Assembly (NCBI GenBank): GCA_964463355.1
Contig: CAYXBP010000003.1
Coordinates: 1-64,000 of the forward strand
Direction of reading: 5' to 3'
From: Firm-04 sp964463355
GTDB taxonomy: Bacteria; Bacillota; Clostridia; Oscillospirales; Ruminococcaceae
Length of the DNA: 64,000 bases
How positions within the stretch are numbered: position 1 is the stretch's first letter; every line of letters starts with the position of its first letter. The notes beneath the pieces are model-generated. The model had not been told where the DNA came from. It was given only the letters and a program-made list of their open reading frames with translations, and searched no databases. Positions 17,033 through 26,178 of the stretch are shown one piece after another. A program made the position numbers and the translations under genes.

Positions 17033-17482
17033 TCACCGGTTGGCATCCCAGTTCTTGCGCTCCTGCTGAATTTGTGTCAGCATTGCAGAAATCTGCGCTT
17101 CGGTATTGGAAAGCGATTGCAATACATAAGCAGCGGTAGCCTCTTTGGTTTCATCGCACTTGGTTTTGGTTTTTGCAAGCAGCTCATGTGCCTTGCGCTT
17201 TGTTTCCTCAAGAATCGCGCTTTCGGCAACCATACTCTTTGCGCGTGCTTCAGCGGCACGTACGATCTCTTCAGCCTCCTGACGTGCCTCATTGAGGTAG
17301 CGGTCACGGTCATATACCACCAACTTGGCGTGCTTAATCTCCTCCGGCAACTTCAGGCGGATATCGCCGACCAACTCACGCAGGCGGTCGCCGTCGATCA
17401 CGACCTTGTGGGCAGCCAGTGGAAATGCTCTGGAATTCTCAAGCATTTCGTCAATTTCTTCTAAGATCTCATCTACATTCAT
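17033..17482 (-). CDS. Coiled-coil protein downstream of coaD
   Basis: I do not recognise a function. The 149-residue protein is highly charged and helical: residues about 45-140 form a nearly continuous Ala/Glu/Lys-rich coiled coil (ARQEAEEIVRAAEARAK), with a short N-terminal acidic helix (VDEILEEIDEMLEN). It resembles the coiled-coil proteins annotated as ATPase-like or V-ATPase subunit E-like near coaD in other Clostridia, but no nucleotide-binding motif is visible. It starts 18 bases after coaD, with GAAAGGAAG before the ATG, so it is in the rsmD-coaD operon. Confidence 0.8.
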   Translation of the reverse strand: MNVDEILEEIDEMLENSRAFPLAAHKVVIDGDRLRELVGDIRLKLPEEIKHAKLVVYDRDRYLNEARQEAEEIVRAAEARAKSMVAESAILEETKRKAHELLAKTKTKCDETKEATAAYVLQSLSNTEAQISAMLTQIQQERKNWDANR

Positions 17483-17500
17483 GGGAATACTTCCTTTCTG

Positions 17501-18019
17501 TTATTTGTGAGGATTGGCGTATTTTCCGCTGAGTCGCTCTGCGATCATCGGAAGAATCTCAAGTGGTACAAAGCTGGAAATATCGCCGCCAAGCGATGCA
17601 ATTTGCTTGACCACGCTGGAACTGAGGTACATATTCTCGGCAGCAGTGGTCAGAAAGACCGTTTCTGCCATGGGATATAGTTTTTTATTCGCCAGTGCCA
17701 TTTGGAACTCATATTCAAAGTCGCTGACAGCGCGTAGACCTTTTACAATGGCGGTTGCGCCTACTCTGCACACATAATCGGCAAGCAACTCGTGGTCGAG
17801 AATATCAATGATGACATTATCGTACGCCTTCGTCACAGATTCGATCATCAGCAGACGCTCAGTGAGAGTAAAAGAGGGGCTTTTTTCCAGATTGGTGGAA
17901 ACCAGCACGATGACACGATCAAAAAGCTTGCTTGCTCTGCCGATAATATCCAGATGTCCCAGTGTGACAGGATCAAAGCTGCCAGGGCAGACGGCGATCC
18001 TTCTTTTAATTTCGTACAT
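17501..18019 (-). CDS. coaD: Phosphopantetheine adenylyltransferase
   Basis: CoaD transfers AMP from ATP to 4'-phosphopantetheine, the fourth step of coenzyme A synthesis. The 172-residue protein has the nucleotidyltransferase motif PGSFDPVTLGHLDII, KGLRAVSDFEYEFQMA and the C-terminal YLSSSVVKQIASLGGD (the ISSS-type ATP site). AAGGAG is 8 bases before the ATG used here. A GTG nine bases upstream directly abuts that site and is rejected. It follows rsmD, a common pairing. Confidence 0.97.
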   Translation of the reverse strand: MYEIKRRIAVCPGSFDPVTLGHLDIIGRASKLFDRVIVLVSTNLEKSPSFTLTERLLMIESVTKAYDNVIIDILDHELLADYVCRVGATAIVKGLRAVSDFEYEFQMALANKKLYPMAETVFLTTAAENMYLSSSVVKQIASLGGDISSFVPLEILPMIAERLSGKYANPHK

Positions 18020-18083
18020 GAGCGGCACTCCTTACATAGTGTGGTAATTGATTCACTTTTTCATTCAGCTTGTTCCGCTTGGT

Positions 18084-18641
18084 TCACTCTGAGAGATCAG
18101 ATTCGCTCTCACCGCGATAGATAGACACAGATATTCTACCATACTTCTTGTGCTTTTTCAAGAGGTATTCGCCGATTTTTTCAGGCAATTGCAATTCCGG
18201 CTCATGCTCACATATTATCACGCCGTTTTTCTGCATATGGGGCAACAGCAACGGCAAAATTTCGGGCAGGATGCCCTGATGGTAGGGGGGATCCAGGAAT
18301 GCGATATCAAAGGACGCACGGCAGCGCAGCAGATAGCTTGCGGCATCGGTACAAAGCAGTTGTGCCTGTGTCTGAAAACCACAAGCGATAATATTCTGCT
18401 CAATGATTTTGAAGGACTTACGGTTGGACTCGACCAAAGTAGCCTTTGCAGCCCCTCTGCTGAGGGCTTCAATGGCGATTTGACCACTGCCTGCGAACAG
18501 ATCCAATACACTGGCGCAGGGAATATCGAACTGCACTGCTGAACAAATCGCTTCTTTGACAAGATCAGTGGTAGGGCGGGTATCAAATCCCTCGGGGGCA
18601 AGCAGCTTTCTGCCGCGTGCCGAACCAGTTATGACGCGCAT
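18084..18641 (-). CDS. rsmD: 16S rRNA (guanine-966-N2) methyltransferase
   Basis: RsmD methylates G966 of 16S rRNA. The 185-residue protein begins MRVITGSARGRKLLAPEG, then DTRPTTDLVKEAICS, the SAM site VLDLFAGSGQIAIEALSRGA and the catalytic FLDPPYHQG, all characteristic. It precedes coaD by 64 bases on the same strand. GH25 ends 43 bases upstream with no terminator between, so transcription from the GH36 promoter may continue into it. Confidence 0.96.
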   Translation of the reverse strand: MRVITGSARGRKLLAPEGFDTRPTTDLVKEAICSAVQFDIPCASVLDLFAGSGQIAIEALSRGAAKATLVESNRKSFKIIEQNIIACGFQTQAQLLCTDAASYLLRCRASFDIAFLDPPYHQGILPEILPLLLPHMQKNGVIICEHEPELQLPEKIGEYLLKKHKKYGRISVSIYRGESESDLSE

Positions 18642-18684
18642 GAGGTCACGCTCCTTATGATTGATGGCTTAGTTTGCAATCTTG

Positions 18685-19434
18685 TTATTTTTCGGTATCA
18701 AACTGTACAATAAATGCTTCCATAGTGCCGCAGTAGGCGTTCAGATCAATAAACTGTTCGTCGCCCTCATAGCCTTCCAGCAAACCTCGCGGGTTATACT
18801 GCCAAAAGCACCATTTTGGCTCAAGTTTAGAAGAGGGCGGTGTAAACACGCTTCTGATCCACAGGATATAATCCATATCAGTGTCTTTCAGGTAGTCCTC
18901 ATAGCACTGATTGGTGGTATAGATGATGGGTGTTTTGCCATAATGCTCGGTCAGGGCATCCAGCATGATCTGTAAATTCTCCCGAACAGTCTCGGTGGAG
19001 GGCAAATCTTCTGAACGATAATATTCCAAATCAATCACAGGCGGCAGTGCGTCAGTTGTGACAGGCACGGTCTGTATAAAGTTTTCAGCCTGCGTATAGC
19101 CGCCGCTATCAAAGCTAAAGAAATGGTACGCACCAGTATATAATCCTGCATTGCGTGAAGCCTCCCAGTTATCAGCAAAGCATTCATCTACTGTGCCAGA
19201 GCCTTCAGTTGCCTTGATAAACGCAAAAGTGATATCTTGGTTTGCGATGACTTCCCAATCAATTTTGCCCTGATAATGTGAAACATCCACACCACGCACG
19301 GGATAGCGTTTTTTCGATGGCATATTGAACCATAATCTACCAGAGAGAACCAGCATTACCAATATGGCACATACCAGTAGAAGGCAGCACCATGCTAATA
19401 TATTGCGCCGCATTTTGCGTGAAGCCTGCTTCAT
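18685..19434 (-). CDS. GH25 muramidase (lysozyme-like), membrane-anchored
   Basis: GH25 enzymes cut the MurNAc-GlcNAc bond of peptidoglycan. The 249-residue protein has a single N-terminal membrane segment (about residues 13-33) with no clear signal-peptidase site, so the catalytic domain is probably held outside the cell. Domain motifs are RGVDVSHYQGKIDWEV, AFIKATEG and PVIDLEYY, which carry the acidic catalytic residues, with CFWQYNPRG near the end. Its start overlaps the GH74 stop by four bases, so it is the third gene of the GH36-GH74-GH25 operon. A role in remodelling the wall for surface enzymes is an inference. Confidence 0.93.
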   Translation of the reverse strand: MKQASRKMRRNILAWCCLLLVCAILVMLVLSGRLWFNMPSKKRYPVRGVDVSHYQGKIDWEVIANQDITFAFIKATEGSGTVDECFADNWEASRNAGLYTGAYHFFSFDSGGYTQAENFIQTVPVTTDALPPVIDLEYYRSEDLPSTETVRENLQIMLDALTEHYGKTPIIYTTNQCYEDYLKDTDMDYILWIRSVFTPPSSKLEPKWCFWQYNPRGLLEGYEGDEQFIDLNAYCGTMEAFIVQFDTEK

Positions 19435-21617
19435 TGAGCGATATCTCCCATAATGATACCCCTACCGTTGGTAGCGAAGTACACTCTGCCATAAACGGAT
19501 GCGTCACCAGTGATAGAGGGTGTTAGATTACCGAATGCATCGTCCTCAGTGGTTAACTTCATCCAATTCTTGCCGTGGTCAGCGGTTGCATAGATGCCGC
19601 CACCATTTTCTTGAATATCGCCCATGACATATAACATCATGGGGTCACCTTCTTTCGCCGCAGCACCCACGCCGATGGCATTCACGGAAAGATGCTCCAA
19701 ATAGGTAACCGTTGCGCCGTAGTCCTCGGAGTAGCCCAGTAGTGTACCAGAACGAATCCACAGGAAGCCTTCTTTTTCCGCAGAGGGTACAATTTCGCAA
19801 TTCTCAGAAACAGTCAAACCAGTTTCCACAAAGTTGCCGCAACCATCTCTGGAAATATACAGCTTGCCGCCGCAAACGCCGTAGAAAATATTCGGGTCAA
19901 GCTTATCCGCATATACGGTAGCACCCATACCCATTCCCTGGCTAATATACCATGATGCACCGAAATCCTTGGTAAAGTACACTGCGGATTTGATATTGCC
20001 GGCAATCCAGCACATGGTGGTACCATCGCAAGAGAGAGCAACCTTACCTCCCGTGGTAGCTTCAGGCATTCCTGGACACGTATTCCAAGTAGTACCGCCA
20101 TCGATAGTATAGCGCAGGGGTTCTTTGCGATCATCGTTGGTATATGCTGCAATGTTGCCGTTATTCCATGCAACGGCAAGATCTTCCGCTGTACCCACTT
20201 TCATAAAGTGATTATCATCGGGACGCACATTCACGTCAACATGAGAAAAGCCCGTCAGATCTCCCATAATGGAATACAACTGCGGAGAACCATTCTGTAC
20301 AGGTGTGGATACAACTTTGAAAATGGCAGTTTCTTCCAGACCGTGGGCATCAAATTTGACGGTAACGGGTATACCGCTGCCCAATGCCGTAAGGTTAGTA
20401 GTTGAATACAAAGTTGCACCTGTACCCCAACTGACGATATTGCTGTCAAAGGGATCAATTTCCACGTCTGCCATCCACCAGCCGGTTTGTGCTTGTTCTC
20501 TGCCCCAGTTGAGCCACTGCGCCTCGCTGACATCCATCACATAGTTATCAACGGTATTATCAAAAAGGGGAATCCATGTTTTGCCGCCATCGGTGGATCG
20601 ATAGAGATTCTCGCCTTTTTTCGACCAAAAGCCCAATGTGCCGCACACAATGGTGTTCGGGTCGGAACCATCCACCGAAATACCAGAAAATCCACCATAT
20701 CTGCCATCGTTGCACTGGGGTGTGATATCCTCAAATATGTTATCATTGATGTTGTAACGGCATACCATACCGTTCTGGGTGGCTGCATTTGGACCACAGC
20801 TATCGCCATAACAGAGATAGAGATAGCCATTTTCAGAAAACTCAGCCTGCATGGGGTACATACCCGCCGTATTGGAAGGCAGTGCCTCCCAATTTGCGCC
20901 ACCATCCTTGGAGCGATAAATGCAATCGCCTTCTTTGCGCGCAATGCCCACATAGACATCGCCACTGGTTGGCTCAAACTCCACCCACATAATACCAATC
21001 TGGTTTTTCTCCTGGAAATAATTGCTTTCGACAGGGAATGATGTGACTTTTTCCCATGTTTTGCCGTAATCGTTACTTACATACAAACCATCATTGCGGC
21101 TGCCGTAATAAATTTGCTTGTTGTTTTTCGGATTAACCATCATACGTTCGCCTGCGCCGCGACCTGACATATTACCGCCCATAAAGAACGGCATATCAAC
21201 CTGTGTCCATGTTTCGCCGTAATCTTCAGAAGCAATAATTGCGCCATTGCTGGAAGAATACGTACCACAGGCAACATATACACGATTTGGCTCTACGGGG
21301 TCAGTAGCGATGCTTTCAATGCCAATGAGATTCCAATCATCTCCGTTGACACCACCGAAGTGATCGGTAATGGGCACCCATTGGGTATCGCGGCTGCTCC
21401 AGCGATATGCACCTCCGATATCGGTTCTGGCATAGCGCAAGCCCTTCTCGGTATCACTATAAACAATGCCTGTGATATATCCGCCACCGCCAATGGCAAC
21501 ATTGCCCCAGTTACAAGCGGTTTCTTCCACACCGCCGCCCATGCAGGCAGTCAGGCTGCTAAACATGGTTACGCCAAGCAGCACTGCCCCCATACGCTTA
21601 TAATTGATTTTTCTCAT
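19431..21617 (-). CDS. GH74 xyloglucanase-type lipoprotein
   Basis: GH74 enzymes are two-bladed-propeller endo- or exo-xyloglucanases. The 728-residue product begins with a lipoprotein signal peptide (lipobox LTAC near residue 25), so it is probably anchored on the outer face of the membrane. Family hallmarks are GGGGYITGIVYSDTEKGL, YARTDIGGAYRW with a catalytic Asp, DWNLIGIESIATDPVEPNRV, and GGNMSGRGAGERMMVNP, plus repeated sialidase-like Asp-box blades such as SEDYGETW, SNDYGKTW, SKDGGANW and STDGGKTW. No dockerin or carbohydrate-binding module is attached. It starts 15 bases after GH36. Confidence 0.93.
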   Translation of the reverse strand: MRKINYKRMGAVLLGVTMFSSLTACMGGGVEETACNWGNVAIGGGGYITGIVYSDTEKGLRYARTDIGGAYRWSSRDTQWVPITDHFGGVNGDDWNLIGIESIATDPVEPNRVYVACGTYSSSNGAIIASEDYGETWTQVDMPFFMGGNMSGRGAGERMMVNPKNNKQIYYGSRNDGLYVSNDYGKTWEKVTSFPVESNYFQEKNQIGIMWVEFEPTSGDVYVGIARKEGDCIYRSKDGGANWEALPSNTAGMYPMQAEFSENGYLYLCYGDSCGPNAATQNGMVCRYNINDNIFEDITPQCNDGRYGGFSGISVDGSDPNTIVCGTLGFWSKKGENLYRSTDGGKTWIPLFDNTVDNYVMDVSEAQWLNWGREQAQTGWWMADVEIDPFDSNIVSWGTGATLYSTTNLTALGSGIPVTVKFDAHGLEETAIFKVVSTPVQNGSPQLYSIMGDLTGFSHVDVNVRPDDNHFMKVGTAEDLAVAWNNGNIAAYTNDDRKEPLRYTIDGGTTWNTCPGMPEATTGGKVALSCDGTTMCWIAGNIKSAVYFTKDFGASWYISQGMGMGATVYADKLDPNIFYGVCGGKLYISRDGCGNFVETGLTVSENCEIVPSAEKEGFLWIRSGTLLGYSEDYGATVTYLEHLSVNAIGVGAAAKEGDPMMLYVMGDIQENGGGIYATADHGKNWMKLTTEDDAFGNLTPSITGDASVYGRVYFATNGRGIIMGDIAQ

Positions 21618-21632
21618 TTGGTAATCCTCTTT

Positions 21633-23855
21633 CTATTGTACTCTCTGCAAATATACTTGTACGCTGCGCATATCTCCCCAGAGATTGGGGATCAGTATAC
21701 CGCATTGGTTGAGTACGGCACCAAGTACGGTTTGCTGCTGTCCGTTCAGTTCAAATTGATATTGTGCATCGGGCTGCAAGCCTGCCAGCTCGATTCTTCT
21801 GGAGTGCAGATTTGCCTCTGCGGTGATCTGTACAAAGGTGAACAACGCTTCGCTGCCGTCCTCTGCAACATAGATCCATGCGTCCCAGCCATCGTGCATT
21901 TGCGCAGCACAGGCAGAACAACCAAAGGGATTTCCCAAACGATATTGCAAGCCATTGCGCACCAGATGACTGTAACGGTGGTATCGTTCAATCTGCTCAG
22001 GAATGAAGGATTTTTCCTCATCGGAAAGCTTTGTCACATCCAGCTCATACCCGAAGGTACCATTCATGGCAACATTTGCGCGGGTATCAAAGGGAGTATT
22101 TCTGCCTGTAGCATGATTGGGACATACGCTGACATGGGCACCCATTGCCGAGGGCGGCATAAACAGCGAAGCACCATATTGAATGCGCAGACGTTCTCTT
22201 GCATCGGTATCATCGGAAGACCAAATCTGGGGACTGTAATACAGCATACCTGCATCGAATCTTGCCCCGCCGCCACTGCAATTCTCAAGCAACAGATCAG
22301 GATACTCAGTAACCAAACGCTCCATGAGGTCATATACGCCCAATACATAGCGGTGCCAGAGTTCCTTTTGGCGGGTTGCGGGCAGTACCGCAGAACCAAG
22401 TTCGGTAAGCTGACGGTTCATATCCCATTTGATGTAGGAAATGGGGTGATTGTCCAAGATACACTTCATTTGCTTCCAGATCGCATCACGCACGTCCTCG
22501 CGACTCATATCCAGTACATATTGCGCACGACAGAGAGTCATTGGACGATTCGGAATCTGAATTGCCCAATCGGGGTGGGCACGGTACAGGTCACTATCGG
22601 GGGAAACCATTTCAGGCTCAAACCACAAACCAAACCGCATACCCAAAGCCGTGATGGTGTCCGTCAATGGCTTCAGACCGCCAGGCAGTTTGCGCTCATC
22701 GGGCTTCCAATCACCAAGGCTGCAATTGTCACTGTCGCGGTGCCCGAACCAGCCATCATCGAGTACAAACAATTCAATGCCAAGCGCGGCGGCTTCTTTT
22801 GCAATGCATCGCAGCTTTTCAAGATTAAAATCGAAATAGGTAGCTTCCCAGTTGTTAATGAGTACGGGGCGGTTCTGGTCTTTCCACACACTGCGGATCA
22901 AGTGGCGGTGGAACAGCTTGTGATAGCATCGGGACATTCCACCAAGCCCTTCAGTGCTGAATACCAATACTGCTTCTGGCGCCTGAAACTCTTCAGCTGG
23001 ATTCAGCTGCCACGCAAAATCATCGGGATTGATACCAATCTGCGCACGGGTCATACCGTGCTGTGTCAGTTCTGCCTGTGCAAAAAAGTTGCCTGAATAA
23101 ATCATCGTGAAGCCGTATGCATCGCCTTGCTGCTCGGTAGTATGCGGAGAGAGCAGCGCAAAGAACGGGCTGTACTGATGGGAAGATTCTCCGCGCAAAC
23201 TGTCGATTCTCTGCTTGCCATGGCGAATGGGCAGACGATTGACCTGCCGTTCTCTTGCCCAGGAGCCATACAGTGTAAGCATATCGAGCTGTTCGTTGTC
23301 CATATCCACAGAGCAGGAAAGCACGCGGGTCAGCTTGCAAGGCTCTGTGCCATTGTTGCGCACTTTCACGCTGCGGATAATGGCATCAGAATCGGCAAAA
23401 ACGGTGTAGCTGAGCAGCACTGTCAGCCCAGTTGGCTTGTCTACCATAGTGATTTCAAGTGTTTCCACAGGGGTGTTGATTTCGGAGAAGGTGTGAGGCA
23501 GACCTTGTAAAACGGGTTTTCCGCTGTAAATACGGTGGCTGAGGTAGGTTGGATCACAGGTACGGAAGCCGCCCATATCCTCAATGCCGAAGGCAGCCTC
23601 GCGGTAATCGCCCGTGCCGCCACAGGGATACTCAAAGGGTACTGTATCAAAGAAGCAAGCGCGGTCGCGCTCGTTTTGGGAAGGCGTAAAAGGATTCTCC
23701 TGCAATCGCAGAAGATAGGTCAAATCAGTAAAGGGCAGCTTTTTGCCCCAATAGGCGTGCAGTAAATACGCGTCATCCGCGATGCACAAGGCATAAGTCG
23801 TATTCAGCGTATTCAACTGAAACTGCTTTGCGTTTTCCAGATATTGTATCATCAT
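21633..23855 (-). CDS. GH36 alpha-galactosidase
   Basis: GH36 alpha-galactosidases remove terminal alpha-1,6-galactose from raffinose-type sugars and galactomannan fragments. The 740-residue length is typical of the intracellular bacterial group, and no signal peptide is present. Motifs: NNWEATYFDF, LFVLDDGWFG, the nucleophile in YIKWDMNR, LLENCSGGGARFD and the acid/base region WSSDDTDARERLRIQYG. The start at the first of two adjacent ATGs follows AAGGATGG by 9 bases. It is the first gene of an operon with GH74 and GH25, driven by the promoter at 23911-23939. Confidence 0.95.
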   Translation of the reverse strand: MMIQYLENAKQFQLNTLNTTYALCIADDAYLLHAYWGKKLPFTDLTYLLRLQENPFTPSQNERDRACFFDTVPFEYPCGGTGDYREAAFGIEDMGGFRTCDPTYLSHRIYSGKPVLQGLPHTFSEINTPVETLEITMVDKPTGLTVLLSYTVFADSDAIIRSVKVRNNGTEPCKLTRVLSCSVDMDNEQLDMLTLYGSWARERQVNRLPIRHGKQRIDSLRGESSHQYSPFFALLSPHTTEQQGDAYGFTMIYSGNFFAQAELTQHGMTRAQIGINPDDFAWQLNPAEEFQAPEAVLVFSTEGLGGMSRCYHKLFHRHLIRSVWKDQNRPVLINNWEATYFDFNLEKLRCIAKEAAALGIELFVLDDGWFGHRDSDNCSLGDWKPDERKLPGGLKPLTDTITALGMRFGLWFEPEMVSPDSDLYRAHPDWAIQIPNRPMTLCRAQYVLDMSREDVRDAIWKQMKCILDNHPISYIKWDMNRQLTELGSAVLPATRQKELWHRYVLGVYDLMERLVTEYPDLLLENCSGGGARFDAGMLYYSPQIWSSDDTDARERLRIQYGASLFMPPSAMGAHVSVCPNHATGRNTPFDTRANVAMNGTFGYELDVTKLSDEEKSFIPEQIERYHRYSHLVRNGLQYRLGNPFGCSACAAQMHDGWDAWIYVAEDGSEALFTFVQITAEANLHSRRIELAGLQPDAQYQFELNGQQQTVLGAVLNQCGILIPNLWGDMRSVQVYLQRVQ

Positions 23856-23910
23856 AATAGAATGCCATCCTTCTATTTTTTCATCGCTTGTAAAGCATAC
23901 AGACATGACA

Positions 23911-23939
23911 ATTATATCGTAAAACGCGCGAATCGTCAA
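23911..23939 (-). promoter_or_regulatory. Promoter of the GH36-GH74-GH25 operon
   Basis: On the minus strand TTGACG (23939-23934), exactly 17 bases, then TATAAT (23916-23911). I see no clear operator palindrome or catabolite-control site over it. Confidence 0.82.
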
Positions 23940-23998
23940 GAGCTTTCGCTGATTTTTCACACGAATCGGCTATTCTCATACCGAAGTTTGACGAATGC

Positions 23999-24027
23999 TT
24001 GCACTTTTGGCAGAAATGTAGTATAAT
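23999..24027 (+). promoter_or_regulatory. Promoter of the HD hydrolase-amylase pair
   Basis: TTGCAC (23999-24004), 17 bases, TATAAT (24022-24027). The leader that follows can fold an imperfect ATAGCA...TGCTAT hairpin. Confidence 0.72.
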
Positions 24028-24105
24028 GATAACATAGCACTGCGTTGGTGGTGCTGCTATATTATAGGCGATACTATTTTTTTCTGCGGGAGGGGTCACG
24101 ATAAC

Positions 24106-24750
24106 ATGACTGAACAGGAACTGCTTGCCAAAAAAGAGGAATTTATTCGCATTTATCAGGAGAATATTTTTCGTAAGGGTGCGGATAAACTATTGGATTA
24201 CCTTTGCTCAGAAGAGAGCGATTTTTTCACCGCGCCTGCCAGCACGCGTTATCATGGAGCATATGCGGGCGGTCTGGTAGAGCATTCTCTGAATGTTTAT
24301 GCCTGTTTAAAGGATTATCTTTCCCGTCCGCGGGTACAATCTGTATACGGAATGCAGTTTTCGGAAGAAAGTATTGCCATTGCCGCACTGCTGCACGATA
24401 TCTGCAAGATGAATTTTTACACTGTTGATTATCGCAACGCCAAAAATGCGGCTGGTCAATGGGAGAAAGTCCCCTATTACAAAATCGACGACCGGTTTCC
24501 TTATGGGCATGGCGAAAAATCAGTGTATATGATCCAGTTTTTCATGCATCTACGTAAGGAAGAGGCATTTGCCATACGTTGGCATATGGGTTTTTCCGGC
24601 CCTGAGGATGCCAATACTGTTGGAAAAGCACTGGAACAGTTTCCTCTTGCCTTTGCACTTTGTACCGCCGATATGGAAGCAAGCTATTTTCTGGAGGGCG
24701 AAGCTGCTGTGGCGAAAAAAGCAACCGCTGATCTTGGCGACAACAATTGA
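24106..24750 (+). CDS. HD-domain phosphohydrolase
   Basis: HD-domain proteins are metal-dependent phosphohydrolases acting on nucleotides or nucleic acids. In the 214-residue product the metal-binding residues are visible as EHSLNVYACLKDY (first His), ALLHDICKMNFY (the HD pair) and a late Asp in ALCTADMEASYF. RYHGAYAGGLVEHS resembles the N-terminus of HD proteins such as the YhaM 3'-5' exoribonuclease, but the OB-fold of YhaM is missing. GGAGGGG precedes the ATG. It lies 23 bases upstream of the GH13 gene and is likely cotranscribed with it. The substrate is not known. Confidence 0.82.
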   Translation: MTEQELLAKKEEFIRIYQENIFRKGADKLLDYLCSEESDFFTAPASTRYHGAYAGGLVEHSLNVYACLKDYLSRPRVQSVYGMQFSEESIAIAALLHDICKMNFYTVDYRNAKNAAGQWEKVPYYKIDDRFPYGHGEKSVYMIQFFMHLRKEEAFAIRWHMGFSGPEDANTVGKALEQFPLAFALCTADMEASYFLEGEAAVAKKATADLGDNN

Positions 24751-24773
24751 TGCATTCAGGAAAGGATTTTACC

Positions 24774-26099
24774 ATGAGTTGGATCGAAAACGCTGTATTC
24801 TACCATATTTATCCATTGGGGCTATGTGGTGCCCCGCATGAGAATCAAGGCGGAGAACCTGTTTCTCGTATCAACTGCATTCATGAATGGATTCCCCATC
24901 TAAAAAGGCTGCATATCAATGCAGTTTATTTCAGTCCACTGTGGGAATCGGGTACGCATGGCTACGATACCACTGATTACACTACGCTTGACCGCCGTCT
25001 GGGGACGAATGAAGATCTGGAACAGCTTTGTAAGGCATTGCACGAAAACGATATTCGTGTGGTACTGGATGGCGTATTCAATCATGTAGGCAGGGGATTT
25101 TTTGCCTTTCAGGATATGCTTGCAAATCGCGAATGTTCGCAATATCGTGACTGGTTCTGCAATGTAAATTTTGGCGGCTCCAATCGTTTTGGTGATCCGT
25201 TCTGGTATGAATCATGGCATGGTTGCGAGGAATTGGTCAAGCTGAATTTACGAAATGAAGCCGTTGCAAGTTATCTGGAACATGCTATTCTGGAGTGGAT
25301 TGACCGTTACGATATTGATGGTATCCGCTTTGATGCTGCTGATTGTATCGATTTTGATTTCTTCCGTCGCATCCGCCATACGATAAAAAGCCGTAAGCCC
25401 GATTGCTGGCTTATGGGTGAATTGATTCACGGCGATTACAGTCGCTGGGTCAATGGCGATATGCTGGATTCTTCTACCAATTATGAATGCTGGAAAGGGA
25501 TCTGGTCGAGCCTAAACGATAAAAACTACTTTGAGATCGACTATGGCATTAACCGTCAGTCGGGCAGCTACGGTATCTACAAACACGCATTGCTATATAA
25601 TTTTGTGGATAATCATGATGTTGCAAGGCTTGCTTCGCAGCTGAAAGATCAGCGGCACTTGCCCCTTGCCTATGCATTGCTGTATGCAATGCCAGGAGTA
25701 CCCTCATTGTATTATGGCAGCGAGTTTGCACTGCAAGCCGAAAAACGCAAGGATACTGACTGGAACTTGCGCCCTGCACTGGATATTCATGAGCTGACTG
25801 CAAGACCCTGTGCGCTGTTTGATTATCTTTGCAGGCTGGGCGAGTTATATGCGACAATTCCTGCACTGCATAACGGCGCATACACCACAGTGCAGGTGCG
25901 CAATAAGCAGTTGGTGTTCCGTCGTGGGGAAGGCGATGCAGCACTTTACTGTATATTGAATCTGGATGAAGCTGCCGAAGTGCTGCCACTACCCATCAGC
26001 GGTGACGGTTGGGTAGAGTGCATCACTGATACTCCTGTAGCTGCAGCAGGACAATATACCGCTGCACCATTTTCTGCCGCGTGGATCATCAAACGATGA
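24774..26099 (+). CDS. GH13 alpha-amylase family enzyme, intracellular
   Basis: GH13 enzymes hydrolyse or rearrange alpha-glucans. The 441-residue protein has the four conserved regions: GVFNHV (region I), GIRFDAADCID with the nucleophile Asp (II), LMGELIHG with the acid/base Glu (III) and FVDNHD (IV). There is no signal peptide, so it acts inside the cell, probably on maltodextrins or glycogen. The C-terminal beta domain is short. AGGAAAGGA is 8 bases before the ATG, and an in-frame upstream ATG overlaps the HD gene and is less likely. It ends at a strong bidirectional terminator. Confidence 0.92.
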   Translation: MSWIENAVFYHIYPLGLCGAPHENQGGEPVSRINCIHEWIPHLKRLHINAVYFSPLWESGTHGYDTTDYTTLDRRLGTNEDLEQLCKALHENDIRVVLDGVFNHVGRGFFAFQDMLANRECSQYRDWFCNVNFGGSNRFGDPFWYESWHGCEELVKLNLRNEAVASYLEHAILEWIDRYDIDGIRFDAADCIDFDFFRRIRHTIKSRKPDCWLMGELIHGDYSRWVNGDMLDSSTNYECWKGIWSSLNDKNYFEIDYGINRQSGSYGIYKHALLYNFVDNHDVARLASQLKDQRHLPLAYALLYAMPGVPSLYYGSEFALQAEKRKDTDWNLRPALDIHELTARPCALFDYLCRLGELYATIPALHNGAYTTVQVRNKQLVFRRGEGDAALYCILNLDEAAEVLPLPISGDGWVECITDTPVAAAGQYTAAPFSAAWIIKR

Positions 26100-26137
26100 A
26101 GAAAACGTCGAATCAATCATTGCGCAACAGCAAATAG

Positions 26138-26176
26138 AAAAAGTCCCTTCGATGTTGCAAATCGAAGGGACTTTGT
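26138..26176. terminator. Bidirectional terminator between GH13 and rmuC
   Basis: AAAGTCCCTTCGAT pairs with ATCGAAGGGACTTT around a short loop, flanked by A and T runs on the two sides. Confidence 0.88.
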
Positions 26177-26178
26177 GT

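Noticed and set aside
21360..23096. Long open frame of 578 codons on the plus strand
   Set aside because: It is antisense to GH36 and GH74, has no ribosome binding site and no recognisable protein features.
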